A stretch of 64,000 nucleotides of DNA from Cyrtodaria siliqua (Eukaryota; Mollusca; Bivalvia; Adapedonta; Hiatellidae): contig JAWPHD010000292.1 in the NCBI GenBank assembly GCA_037043455.1, positions 186,001-250,000 of the forward strand, in the 5' to 3' direction. A program made the position numbers and the translations under genes. Below are positions 12,001-27,000 of this stretch, piece by piece. The notes beneath the pieces were generated by a model that saw nothing but the letters and a program-made list of their open reading frames with translations, did no database searches and had not been told where the DNA came from. Each line of letters starts with the position of its first letter. Position 1 is the first letter of the stretch.

Positions 12001-15000
12001 TAATATCTTATTCCCAACTGAAGCTATTGTCCAGCAACCATTTTTCTATGTTCAGTACTAGAGACCTTGACTTTGACCACAGTAACCTCAAATGCAATAC
12101 CAAGCTTCCTTTCCATATAAGATACCTGAATAGCATGTTTTGTTGCAACTTCTCTTTCCTACATCAAGTTACTGACTGGAAACTGTTTTTTTATTTTAGT
12201 AACAGTGTCATTGACCTTAACCCAAGTGCCCCCAAATGCAATACAAAGCTTCCGTCCCATTTAAGCTACCTACACAGAAGGTTTTGTTGGAATATCTCAT
12301 TCCTAAATGATTGTCCTTTAACCATTTTGATATTTTCAGTACCAGAGACCTTGACCTTGACCCCAGTGACCTCAAATGCAATACCAAGCTTCCTTTCCAT
12401 AAAAGCTACCAACACAGCAAGTTTCGTTGCAATATGTCATTGTTAACTGAAGTTATTGTACGAAAAAATGTTTTTTCTGTTTTTAATAACATCGACCTTG
12501 ACCTAGACCAAATTATCTCAAATTCAATTCCAAGTTTCCTTTCCATATAAGCTACCTACACAGCAAGTTTTGTTCCAATATTTCATTCCTAACTGAAGTT
12601 ATTGTCCGAAAACAAAAAGAGTGACTACCGCAAGACGACAGACAAATTAAAATCTAAGTGTTCCACATGACTTCGCAGGTGACACAAAAAATCACAAAAG
12701 TTTTATCAAATTTAATCAAGTAGATAATACAAATTAAAAAGAAAATCTCTTCTAATTGCAGGTAACTTGGCAGATTTGCTAGTAATAAATAATGTGATTT
12801 TTTTTTATATTACCATCAAATCTCAAATTAATTCTTGACTGAATTCCTAAAATTGTTTAATAGTTCATTATAAAGCACAACTGCCTGTATGCATATAGGG
12901 GTATATACTTGGGGTTGCCTTGTTTTGTATACTTGGAATTGACAAATAATATGACAGTCTGTGTTTGACACATGTGCAATCCGACTTCTTCTCTGGGCGC
13001 AGAGTCTCCAGCAAGTCAGCTGTGGTGAAAAGCAAATCAGAGCATGTCAACTCAAAGCAGATTTGAAATCAAATGGGGTGTTGCGTTCTATTAACGCATT
13101 ATTTTAGGTTATATTGAGACAGCAACCTCAGAGGAAAATGAAATGAAGGACAAAGTTTCCCATGAGACATACCTCTGCCAGTGGGGATGAGGCCGCCTGT
13201 CGAAGTAAAAGCATATCAAATATCACTGAGGAAACTCAAAATGTTTTTTTTTGTGGTTGACTGCTCACTAAATGGTAGAAGAATCAGTTGCCTTTTAAGA
13301 CAGCTGGTATCTTTTAACAAAGTTGTGTTTGTTACTGTACTAAATATATTAATGATTGTATTCAAATTCTGGAATTCGGATGGTATTTCTGCCGTTTAAT
13401 GGTCACACATTTCGTTAATAGTGACATGTTAACAAAGCTTTTAATCACAATTTACAACTATTAAATAACTGATTTACCAGCAAATGTGAATTCATTTTTT
13501 ATAGGTATTAACAGCTTTATGATAATGAATGCTCATTTTGTGTAATATGGAAAACCCGAATCTATTGGTAAAGGTGAAACAGTATATGGAAAATCCCAAA
13601 TCTATTAAGATGAGACACCGCTGTGATGTCATTGGTGGTCTCACTCTTACATATGGGGTTTTTACATTGATGTTTAGGTACAATCTCCACACAGAGTTAT
13701 CGTTCCTTGCACTCACATATATCTCTGCTAACTACTAAATTACAAGATTTTGGTAAAACCAGTTAAATTGGAATATGTTTACCTGAAACATTTATTTCTT
13801 GTGTAAATATAATTTTCAGAATATCTGCAAAATAGATGTTGCAAAATTTGAAATAATGCATGAAAACAATTTAGTTTTAATCGGGACTATTTTACTACAA
13901 AAATAATATCGAAACGCATATGTAAACATTTCAAACAGAAGATCGATATCAGAAATTTACTTAAAAACATTAACTCATAGAAATAAAAATTGAAATTATT
14001 TAATATAGGTCTATATTTTATCTTTGCAGATCACGCAAAAGGATTTATTGTATACATCGTCATAACTTTTTTGAATAATCACGTGACCTAACCGTTCGTC
14101 CTACTTCCTTTGACGTTGACAGAGTCAAATGAGGAACGAGTGTACTCTGGGTAGAGATTGGTTTAGGTATAATAATTATACTAAGTAGACTTGACTGCTA
14201 GGGCAGTTCTACTTACTCTGTTTGGTAGATTTTGTGGAGAAACACTGCTCCAGCTCCAGGTACTTTACAACATCTTGTAGGTCAGCTGCTTCTCCAAGCT
14301 ACAAATTAGGGGAAAAACACCTGTAAACAACACTTTAGATCCGTCGTTTCTACCAGCTATAAATTAGTGGGAAAACACATGTAAACACGATTGACTTTAC
14401 AACATCTTGTAAGTCCACCGCTTCTCCAAGCTACAAACTAGAACTATCAATGAAGTTGATTACCCCAGCTTGGAAAATTCTTAGTCAAACAAAGGGCCAT
14501 AATTCTGTAATAATTTTGACAATCAACAAATGGTGCTGTACATCCAGTAGGTCCACAGCTTCTCCAAGTTACAAATTAACAGTCTGAATAAACATGTTTT
14601 GACAATTCAGAAGACATTAAAGGGACACACGGCAATCTTGAAGTGTTTGAAATGGGTGTCTCGACTTATATATCCAGGATCATGTTTACTTTTAACCTGG
14701 TTACATTTAAATAAATAAAAGTTTAAGCGTTCATTTTTTCTTCATATTTTACTTTAAGGTTTTAGCTATTATTGGTGCAATAATATCAAAATTGATCAAT
14801 ATGCAAATACAATTTGCTTATTATTATTCTTATAATTAATATTAATGATTGAACAAATGTAAGTTTTCAAGAAAAACTAGCGGGACGCCGTGAGTTTTAA
14901 AAAAAAATCAAGATTGCCGTGTGTCCCTTTAAACCAATGACAAGCTGAGTATGTTAAACTTCAACATGGGTGTGGTGAAAAACAACCATTAGGTCAATTA

Positions 15001-18000
15001 GGGCATTAAAAGAATAAATGAAGGCAGTGACTGGGAAATGATAGCCTAATTTAATGACTCCAGCAAACCCCAGGAACACATCTTACTTCAATCAACTGGG
15101 TGAAATCTAAGGACATAAAATATCGTCAGAATGTTTCTGTAATATGCTTCGAACCATAATATTTTAATATAGGAAGCTCCTGGGGCCATTATTATAACAT
15201 AATTTTATATTTAGAGCATTTTAAACAAAATGTGTATGAAGACTGATTTCAAGCTACATATAAGGGAATGGTATACATAATACTGAAGGGTTTGTGTGTA
15301 ATGTTTTCACATTTTTATTTTCAGCAAACTACTTTCATATTGTTTCTCTATAACTCTTCTCAAAACTAAGAATACCTGGTTCCATATTGTATTTTCCGCT
15401 TGCTGTCCATCTATTTTCTCCCAGTTAATTCGCTTGACATTCATCTGGGGGGTGATATTTGAGCTCTTCCCCGGCACAGGTGACATAGGTAGGGGTGGGG
15501 CCACTGTCATTATGAAGGTTTTCTTTATATTATTTGCTACATATATTTTAAAGTTTTTTCAGTTTTTGCTAACATTTTAACGTTTATAATTTCAAAGGTT
15601 TTCATACAATGAACAAAATAACATGTTAAAAGTGTGCTGTTCCAATCTAAACCGAATTGTGCTTATTAAAATATTTTATAATTATAAAATTAGAAATAGA
15701 TCACTGTATATAGACAGTTCAACCGCTGGGATAGATTTCTATGGGCAAATCTTTCTTTTCATGCACAAGCGGATGCAACTGAGTGGAAAACAAGACATGC
15801 CTTCCATTGAGTGACTTTATTGATGTCATGACAACATCCCAGCTAGTTATTTTTGTGCTCAGTTATTAATAATAGCGATTATGAATTGCTGACCTTTCGC
15901 TTATAGATATGTAAATTATTTAACCTCGGCTTGTGTTTCAATCATAAAGGAAATTCCCTCGCTCTTACAGTTTAAAATTACACTCTTTGCTATTTGTTTC
16001 ATAAGCAAACTTTACCAGACATAAGCTGCACATCAATTTTGAGTTCTGCTAAAAAACAAACTTTTATTACCTGGTGGTGGAGGTGGTGGTGGGGGAGGGG
16101 GAGAAGAAACTGTAGACATTGTCACTCCATTTTTCACCAGTGATGACTTGTCCTCTGCCCCGCTCTGGTCTGTGTTCTCGAGATCTGACACCTCCGCAGC
16201 TACGGCAGCATCTAACTGCTTCAAGGCTGTCAGAGCGTGTCTGTTGAACGTGTCACCTGGATTAGGGGACCGAAGGATTATATTCTGAATTGATGATTAT
16301 ATTATAAATATCCCATTTAGCACATGTTCGGCTATAATAATATATTTGACCAAGTGAATACCAAAACCAGAGAAATGGACATTTTTTACTATATAGCAGC
16401 TTATTAATTGAAGAGCTTCATCAATGAAATATAATCTTAACTATCAAATCCATATTTGTCATTAAATTAAACTTTCATTATTCGGGGCTGGCATGGCCCA
16501 GTGGATGGCATGGTGGACTAGAAACCGGAGAACCCTGGTTTAAGATAAACCAGCATCACTGAGTTTCATCAATGTGTTCGTAGGCAAGACACTTTCCCTA
16601 AGCCTCATCCGTGGAATGGGACCGTCAACCGGGCAGTCACATGTATCATAATCTTTCAACTGAGCATATTAAAGAACCATATGAATCTATGTTAGTAATA
16701 GTAGAGCAGGTTCACAGAGTCCTATGTATCGTTCCCCTCTCTCGAAATGAAACGAAAATAACATACCTCCCATCTTTGCGAACTTCGACACCATAAGATT
16801 GGATGCACTCTTTTTATTGGCAACAGTCTCGCTATCACTTTCTGTACCTTTCGTCATAAAATTGGCGGGAATTTTCAATCTTGATTCTCCGTCTGCTTCA
16901 TTTGTCATAAAACTTGCAGGTAAATGTGACCGGTGCTGATGCTCACCGTACTTAGATTTAGATGACGTAGAATTGGAATAAGTTTGTGAACGTGGGGTTT
17001 GAAAGGTTTGGAAATCTGGTGGACTGTTTGGACCCTGCTGACTCGCATAACCGGACATAACAGGCGAGGCGGGAGATGTTCTGTGATATGGAAACACCTG
17101 TCCTGGCAGGAGAACGTTGAGTGGGGAGTGGGTCGGTTCGGCTTCTCTCGCATGACGATCTATTGGAATGACTGTAATATATCTGGTGTTGTCACGCTCT
17201 ACAACATCTGGAAAATAAATATTTTCTGCTATTCTTCTATGTAAAAATTAATTCCTAGTTCTATTAAATCCTGTCTCTTTTACTGTACATGTAAAAACAA
17301 GAGGCCCAAGAGGGCCTATAACGCTCTACTTGTTATATGGAATCTTTGATGGGGAACACGACAACAACATGTGCAACAAGGCTTGGTACTGAACATTTCA
17401 CTAAAATCCAGCCAGGGGTTCAGGAAAAATTGTCTGGATAAAGTCTGTGTATATTAGGCCATAACTCATTCAACCAGAACACACGATGATAGGCGTAACT
17501 AGGCTTTGCACTCCTCATTCCTGCCAAAATTTGTTCAAATTAGGCCAGGAGTCCAGAAGAGACTAGTCTGGATAAAGTTTGTGTATCAAAACCTTTAAAG
17601 GGCTATAACTCCGCAACAAGAGGCCCAAGAGGGCCTGTGGACGCTCTACTTTCTAAAGATAACATTTATGTATAAGGGGACATAACTCTTTCAAAAATCA
17701 TTCATCCGGAACATGGTGATGACATACACAACTAGGCTTGGTACTGATCATCCCTTCCAAGTTTCGTTGAAATCCAGCCTGTGGTTCAAGAGAACTAGTC
17801 TCTACAAAGTTAGTGTATTAAAACCTATAAGGTGTCATAACTCTGCCAAAATTCATTCAACCACAACACGGCAACGATAGGTGCAACTAGGCTTGATACT
17901 GATCTTCCCCACCAAGATTCGTTGAAATCCGGAAAGGAGTTCAGAAGAGACTAATCTGGACAAAGTTTGTCTATTAAAACCTTTAAAGGTCATAACTTTG

Positions 18001-21000
18001 CCAAAATCATTCAACTGGAATATGTCGATGACATGCACAACTACGCTTGATACTGATCATCCTTGTCAAGTTTCGTTGAAACCCAGCCAGGGGTTCAGGA
18101 GAACTAGCCCGGAAAATGTTTGTGTATCAAAAACATTAAAGGGCCATAACCCCGCCAAAAATCTGTAAACTGGAACGCGATGATGATATGCACAACTTTG
18201 CATGGTGATGATCATCCCTGCAAAGTGTTGTTGAAATCTGGCAAGGGGTTCAGGAGAACTAGTCCAGACAAAGTTTGTGTCTTAAAACCTTTACAGGGCC
18301 ATAACTCTGCCAAACAATCATTAAACCGGAACACGGCGAAGATTTGCACAACTATACCAGGAACTGATCATCCCTAAATAGTTTTGTTTAAATCCGGCCA
18401 GGGGTTCAGGAGAACCTTGTCAGGACAAAGTTTGTGTATTAAAACCTTTAAAGGGCCATAACTCAAGGGCCAAATTTCAACCGGAACACGGTGACGATAA
18501 GAACAACTAGACTTGGTAATGATCATCCCTGAAAAGTTTCACTGAAATCTGGCCAAATGAAGGCCCTTTCGTCTTAATGAGGCCAAAATATAGCATATTT
18601 CAGAAAATCAAGGGCCATAACTCCAGTCTAAAGGGTCCAATCTGGCTGTTTTTCAAACTTGTCGGATCTTTTATTGATATTAACAATCTGGTAAAGCTTG
18701 GTAAAGACTGGATGAAAAAAGAAGGCCCTATTGTCTTAACGAGGCAAAATATAGCATAGTCAGGACGACGGACAACACACCATCCCGTAAGCTCTGCTGG
18801 CCCTTGTAGAGCTAAAAATCATTCAACCAGAAAAAGGCGATGACATGAACAACTTGGCCTGGTACTGATCCCTGCAAAGTTTCACTGAAATCTGGTCAGG
18901 GGTTCACGAGAACATAGTCCATACACAATTTGTGTATTAAAACCATTAAAGGGCCATAACTCAGCCAAAAATCTTTCAACCAAAATACGGCAATAACTAG
19001 GCATGGTACTGATCATCCCTGCAAAGTTTCATTGAAATCCAGCCAAGGGTTCAAGAGAAATAGTCCAGATAAACTTTGTGTAGTAAAACCTTTAAAGGGC
19101 CATAACTCAGCCAAAAATCATTCAATTGGAACATAGTGAAGATATGCACCACTAGGCCTGGTACTGATCATCCCTGCAAAGTTTCGCTGAAATACGGCCA
19201 GGGGTTCAGGAAAAAGTCTGGACAAAGTGTGTATTAAAACTTTTAAAGGGCCATAATTCTGCCAAAAATCATTCATCTGGAACACAGTGATGATATACAT
19301 AACTAGATTTGGTACTGACCATCCCTGCAAAGTTTCATAAAAATCTGGCCAAATGAAAGACCTATCGTCTTTATGAGGCAAAATACAGCATTTATAACTA
19401 AAACAAGGGTCGTAACTCTGGTGTTACGATTACGATTTGGCTGGTTTTCAAACCTGCCTCAGCTTACATTGATATTAACAATCTGTGTAAGTTTGGTAAA
19501 GATCACATAATAAATGAAGGTGCCAGAATGTTAACAAGGCAGAATATAGCTTTTTTTCAGAAAAACAAGGGCAATAACTCTGCTGTTACTAATCCAATTT
19601 GGCTGGTTTTCAATCATGTCCGAGCTTATATTGATATTAACAATCTATGCAAGTTTGATAAAGATCAAGTAATAAACGAAGGTGCTAGAGTTTTCACAAG
19701 GCAAAAAATGGCATTTTTCAGAAAAAAACAAGGGCCATAACTCTGGTGATACTGACCCAACTTAGCTGGTCTTGGAACTTGTCCAAGCTTTAATTGGTAT
19801 TAACAATTTGAGCAAGTTTGGTAAAGATCAAATAAGAAAAGAAGGCGCTGGAGTGTTCACAAGGCAGAAAATGGCATTTTTCAGGAAAAAAACAAGGGCC
19901 ATAACACTTGTGTTACTGATCCGATCTGCTGATTTTCGAATACGTCCAAACTTTCATTGATATTAACAATCTTTGCAAGGTTGGTAAAGATCAAATAATA
20001 AATGAAGGTGCTAAAGACTGTGTTCACAAGGCAGAAAATAGCATATTTTATCAAAAACAAGGGCCATAACTCTGGCATAAATAGTCTGATATGGCTGTTT
20101 TTCGAACTTGTCCAAGATTTCATTGCTATTAACAATCTGAGCAAGTTTGGTAAAGATCAAATAATAAATGAAGGTGTTAGAGTGTTCACAAGGCAGAAAT
20201 GGCATTTGTCAGAAAAACATAAGGGCCATAACACTTGTTACTGATCCGATTTGGCTGGTTTTCGAACATGTCCGAGCTTTCATTGATATTACCAATCTGT
20301 GCAAGGTTGGTAAAGATCAAATAATAAATGAAGGTGCTAGAGTGTTCACAAGGCAGAAAATGGCAGTTTTCAGAAAAAAACAAGGGCCATAACTCTGGTG
20401 TTACTGACCCAGTTTAGCTGGTTTTCAAACTTGTCCAAGCTTTCATTGATATTAACACTCTGTGCTAGTTTGATAAAGGTCAAATAATAAATGATTTGTT
20501 TGTTTGTTTGTTTGTTTGTATGGTGTTTTACGTCATTTTCAACACAAGTAAGGTTATATATGACGGTCGATTTTTTGTGGTGGAGGCAGACCACCCACTT
20601 TTCCTGGGTAGAATCACTACTGTACACCTCCCGCCATCCGTAAGAATCGACACTTCATAAATAATAAATGAAGGTGCTAGAATGTTCACAAGGCAGATAA
20701 TGGCATTTTTCAGAAAAAAACAAGGGCCAAGTCTGGTGTTACTGATCCGATTTGTTTTTGAATGTGTCTGAGCTTTCATTGATATTAACAATCTGTGCAA
20801 GTTTGGTTAAGATCAAGTAATAAATGAAGGTGCTTGAGTATTCACACGGAGGAAAATGGCATTTTTTAGGGAAAAAACAAGGGCCATAACTCTGGTGTTA
20901 CTGATCTGATGTGGTTGGTTTTCGAGACATTGCGCCCAAATACAATTTGACCATGTTTAGGGAAGACTGCATCACAATTACCCAAGTTAGTCTGGACGAC

Positions 21001-24000
21001 ATTAATTGTGATGGAAACAATTATCAAACTTTTGCCATATATAATTTAATCATGTTTGGACAAGACTGTATAACAATTACTCAAGTTAGAGTCGGGACAA
21101 TTAATTTCGTGAATTATTACTATTCTAAGGGGCATAAGTGAGATAATGTGGCAGATTTTAGAACTTTGCTGAGACGTTATGCCACTATCCAATTTGATAA
21201 AGTTTGGAAAAGATTGGATAACAATGACTCATGTTCAGTCTGGAAACACTGACAGACGGACGGACGGAAGAATGCACAGCGGTAACACTACTAGGCCTTC
21301 CATCATTCTTCGATTGGCAGGGGCATAATATTAACAACTTTGTTTCATATTTTCAAACTAACCACATATGAAAGAATTTTCATATGATATGAGAATCAAT
21401 GATATGATTGATATGATTGCAGTAAATCAGGAATGTCAGTATGACATGCATTCATATCACTAATATTTTACCATGATTTCACAGGTATCCATATCACTAA
21501 TATTCTACCATGATAGCACAGGTATTCATATCACCAAGTACCTACCATGGTATCACAGTTATTCATATCACCAATCACCTACCATGATATCACAGTTATT
21601 CATATCACCAATGACATCACAGTTATTCATACCACCAATCACCTACCATGGTATAACAGTTAACCATATCACCAATCACATAACCATGTTATCACAGGAA
21701 TCCATATCACCAATCACCTACCCTGATATCACAAAAAATCATATCACCAATAACCTACCATGATATCGCAGGAATTCATATCACCAACCACCTATCATGG
21801 TATCACAATCCATTTCACCAATCACCTACCATGATATCACAGGTATTCATATCACCAATAATATCACATGTGTTCATTCCACCAACCACGGTATCTAAGG
21901 TATTCATATCCCCAATCACCTACCATGGTATCACAGGTATTCATACCATCAATGCTATCACAGAATTTCAGATCCCCAATCACCTACCATGGTATCACAG
22001 GTATCCATATCACCTGAATCCCCTACCATGATTATCACCGGAACTCATATCACCAATCCCCAACAATGGTATCACAGGTATTCACATCACCAGTCACCTA
22101 TCATGATATCACAGCTATTCAGATCACCAATCACCTACCATGGTATCACAGGTATTCATATCACCAATCAACTATCATTGTACCACAGGTATCCGTGTCA
22201 CCAATTACCTACCATGATCCTTGCCTTTTGTGAAGAATTCCTTTGCCTCCTGTACAACTTTCCGCGTTTCCTCCAACTCCCGGATCAGGGCAAGGTCTAA
22301 ACCCTTGCCTGAGGTGGAACCTGTATAGATTTGAAACAGTCTTAACTTAGCTAGTGACTTTCTGTTTGCAGAACTAAACTACCGTGCATTTTAGGGTGCC
22401 AGCTGGACGTCAAATATGAAGAGATTTTTTTTTATTACTTTCTTATATGTTTTCATACCTGATATATATTAGATATAATGAAAATAGACGCTCCTGGATC
22501 TGTTTACAATCTTGGCAGCCATCCGGTATGCTTCACAAAGCCTAAAATTCATTTTGACCCACTTGTTTACATTGTAAAAATTAAAACAATATGGCGGCAT
22601 TATTTTTAGCAATTGTTGTCTGCGCATGTCTGTTTCTAGTGGTCGAATGTACCAAGTAAAATGTAGGTTATGCAGGGTGGTGTTGTTGTTCAATGTTCAG
22701 CACCTCCAGCAATCGATCATACTTATCTTTTATTTTGGAATGAAAACCATTATATCTAGCAAATAAAAGGTAGGTATATAGTATATATATATATATATTT
22801 TGTTTTTACACGACTGTTGGTCAACTGATTTTTTAAGTCACCCTACCCTAGAAAAATGGAATCTTCCGCCATCGCCATTTTGGTTTTCGGCTGTCAATAA
22901 AATTACATGTAAACATGAGGGGTCAAAATGAATTTTTGCTTTGTGAAGCTTAGATGGCTACGCGAAGATTGAAAACAAAATCAGGAGCGTCCATTTTCAT
23001 TCTATCAATCATATCAGGTATGAAAACATATAGAAAGCAATAAAAAAACATCTTCATTCATATTAGACATCTAGGCACCCTGAAATGCACAGTAGTGATG
23101 GGATTGTCCATTATTTACAAATGAAAATATAGGGTTAAATAGTCAGTGTTTATAATTTTGAGAAGTTTGTTTAATGGTAGCAAATGTTACTTAATCATGA
23201 CGCTCATACAGCACTTTCTATAAAGTTGACTAATGCAATGTGATGTTTTCTCTGCCATCCAATCTGAATGTTTTATCTGAAACCTTTTTAATTTGTAATG
23301 GCATCACATGCCACAAATGTTAATGACTCAGCCAATCAGAATGCAGGAAATTCCTTAGGTAAGTGAACAACTGGGTTCCTTGGTTCAAATTCCATTGGCT
23401 TTACTATATTCACCATTGGTATTATGTGACATATCATGTCATGAGTAAAGCCATGTAATACATGGCCAGACAAGAAACATGAACACCGACAGATGGGGAA
23501 CATAAAGGAGTATCCCTGCAGCAGTTTTGAATGGACATTTATTGAGGGCCCCAAAACATGAGAATTATTTCTAGATGTTTTGAATACTCACCGTGTCCCG
23601 GCTTATACTTCATCTTCCTGGCACCCGTCTTGGAGAACAGCTCGTGCTCATCCTCTTCTGAAGACATGTACGGCTGGGAGCATACAGATACAACAAAAGA
23701 ATTATTACCGTGATTAAATATTTCTAAAGTTACATGAATAGGCAGGCTTACAATTGTTTTTCAACAGAAAAGGGTACATGGAACATGGATGCCACACCCT
23801 GCATTTTGGATAGGAAGACCTGACGTTTGTCGCTTTTTCTATTTTTTAAGTACAAAAAATATATTAGATGCTGGATTGACTTAAGGGTTTTGAAAAGAGC
23901 TTGCCCAGAATCATTGATGCTTATAAGGAGCTCAAGTGTGGTTAAAGTGACACTTGTTAGGCCATATATGACTGATAATTTATTTGTGGTTGAGATAGAC

Positions 24001-27000
24001 AACCTCATTTTCCTTGGTAAAACCAGTATTGTATACCTCCCGCCATCCATAAGAGTCAACACAGTACTATTTGTGTTGCAAGCCTTAATCTATTTAGTCC
24101 AATAAGGCAAACTCAGTCTGTGACATTAGGCAATTACTCATTCTGCACAATTTGAGTTGCAGTCACAATTTGGTGAAAAGGGCAATAACTCCATCTGCAC
24201 ACTTTGAGTTCCAGTCACAATCGTGTACAGGGCAATAACTCAGTCTGCACAATTTGAATAACTTCACTTGGTCAGGTAAAAGGTTAACAATCTTGGATGG
24301 AAATCTGAGGAGAAATAGTGGTCACAAGAGTGTGTTAAGGGCAATAGCTCAATCTACACAATATGAATAACTTAATATTGTCAGGTAGAAGGCTAACAAC
24401 CTTGATGGCAATCTTAGGAGAAATACTATACTAGTTGCAAGATTATAACAAGGGCAACAACTCAGACAAATGTCAACGAAGTACCAGCAGGCAGGTGACA
24501 AGACAAAAAATAAATATGAATTACAAAATCATACATCTATAGTATCAATTCAATACTTACAGGCAAACTTTTTGAAGAGGTCTTTCTTTGGGAGGCAGGT
24601 AAAGAAGCTGAAAATATATGTACATAAAAATATGCATTTCAGCAGGATTATTAACTGGGCAATTAAATATGGTTGGGACTGCAGACTTAATTAAAACTTG
24701 CAAAAAAAACATTTCACTTTCAACAATTCATGTCATTAGGAATTTGACTAACAGTTATTAATATACTCAATTATTTTTTATTTTTTGTTTGTTAAACAAT
24801 AAAATATTTTGAGCCCAAAACTTTCATAATTAAACAATGAACTTGAAACTGGTATGGTCATCATGGTCATACAAGTTTATTAGACTTGAATGTTTTTGAA
24901 AGGTTGTTATATTTTTTGAGTCATGACCCTTTTATAGAGAAACCTAGCCTACCCAAATTTGAACACCATTTTTTATTACCGGTATCAGATTTATTGCTGA
25001 CCCTCTGTCGTACGATATCCTGGTGCTCCTGGGACAGGAGGGGTATAATGTACATCCATAGCGTGCCCTTGGACGGGGTGTCTAGTATCGCATCTAGGTC
25101 CTCTACAAGATGATCAACATTCCTGCAAACAAAATGTAGCATGGCAAATATGGAATCTTATTTTTTTCTGTTAATTTTACACCTTTCACACAGGATATTT
25201 TATCTTACTTATCCACAGGGAACTAGAAACAAGAGCCCAGTCTAGTGGCGCATATGAGCATATACGTCTGTCGTTTCATTGATGTAGCCCTTGTACTTTG
25301 AAAGCTATTGGCAAGATATATTTTTCAAAGGGAAATAATTCAAAATATTTGAATCAGAGTTATAGGCCTTTATAAGATGTATATTGATTGCACCATGCTG
25401 AAGATTTATGCAGTTTCATAGTTGAACAACTAGTAAGTTGAAAGTTATTAGCCACAATCACTTGTAAAAGCGCAAGGTTAAGTTTCAGGTTAAACCTGTT
25501 TTCAAAGGGGAATAAATCAAAACATATGAACCAGAGAGTTATGGGCCTTTAACAGATGTATTCAATGGATCATGTTGAAGATGTGTGCAAAGTTTCATTG
25601 TTGTAGACGTTTACTTTGAAAGTTATTAGCCACAATAAGTTGACAGTCAGGTAAAAGTTAATGGATTGACAGACGGATGGATGTCCGGAGGGATGGTCGA
25701 ATGGATAGAGGAAGGAGCCAACTTGCAAAGGGCCATGTTTAAAGGGTCATAAACAAAGGGCCAATAACAATAAAGAGCCAAGCTTTAAAAATAAAGAGCC
25801 ATAAACAAAGGACAAGAAACATGGAAGTTCCATGTGTCGCAGGGTCGGATCAGAGTGTTTGTATGTCGTATTTATGTGTTGTATTTATGTTGTCTTTGTT
25901 TAAATATACTTATAATGTCGTCCATATTTATAACTGTGTGTAACTGTTGCTGTCATTATTATACGTATTCAGTTATTCATTTCATGTATACAGTCATTCA
26001 TTTCATTCATTCATATATTTATTCATTTAACTTAATGCTGACAAGTTATTACTAAACCTATCAGTCGGGCCTCACTGTTTCTATTTCCCGCTGTTCTCTG
26101 CTCATGCATGCACACTTTATAAAAGCATTTGTAATGGCGAGAGCCTTCGCTTGTTTTTAGTTCCAGCTATCCTTTATTTGTGCCTCATGTGCATTGCAGG
26201 CCGGATTCCCCTTGGGTCGTGTATTATCTCGGAAGAGAACTCACGTAAACTGCGAGTAAGCAGCCGTGACAAATGAAAACCAGATTTTACATAAGCTTAC
26301 TACAAAGTTTCATTCCAATATTTATTTCCATGTAACCTACATATACACCAATTTTCACTTCAATATCCCACTCCTAACTGAAGTTATTGCCTGGAAACCA
26401 TTTTTTCTATTTTTAGTAGCAGTGACATTCCCTTGAATGGGAAGTAATGTTAGTGAACCGAAACCTATCTTTTATTTATAACAACTGAGTGACATTTGAC
26501 CAAATGACCCAAATAACTATCCCAAGCTTCTTTCCATGATCTGAACCGTGTGCTGAAGCTTCTTAAAATTCACCTAAGAAAAGTTAGTGAACTGAAACCA
26601 ATTTTCTATCAATAGATTTAGATCTACAGTACAAGTGATCTTGTGAACAAATAATCCTTAAACCAAGTTGCAAAGCAGGAAACATCAACAACTATGCCAG
26701 TCATGCTGGTAAAGGTTGGCAATCTGACCTTACACCAGTACTCCAAACTGAGACTCAAATCAACTGATAGTCAAATTCTTCACCATTACCTGTTTTCCGA
26801 ATACAGCTGCAGGGCCTTCTTGAGCACTGATCTCTCTCGTGATGTCAGCAAGTACTCCACCTGTTGTTGGAATGACGCTATCTGGATATTCGACTTACGA
26901 TGTTGGTCCGTCTTGGAGTGCCAAGTACTACTGCTGTCACCCGACTCTGATGAAAAATATCGTAATACTAGTACATAGTTTTTGACACACATGACAAATA

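Noticed and set aside
13155..13190. Possible 24-nt exon before a 'gtatgt' donor on minus
   Set aside because: It does not give FH2-like sequence; the exon at 12972-13019 joins both neighbours with a better FH2 match.
21473..22300. Plus-strand frames of ISPITYHGI-type repeats
   Set aside because: They translate the 37-bp donor-derived array and its flank; the real coding strand here is minus.
24561..24607. Alternative frame FFTCLPKKDLFKKFA of exon 10
   Set aside because: It would force exon 11 into a frame with a stop; the SLPASQRKTSSKSLP frame fits both neighbours.
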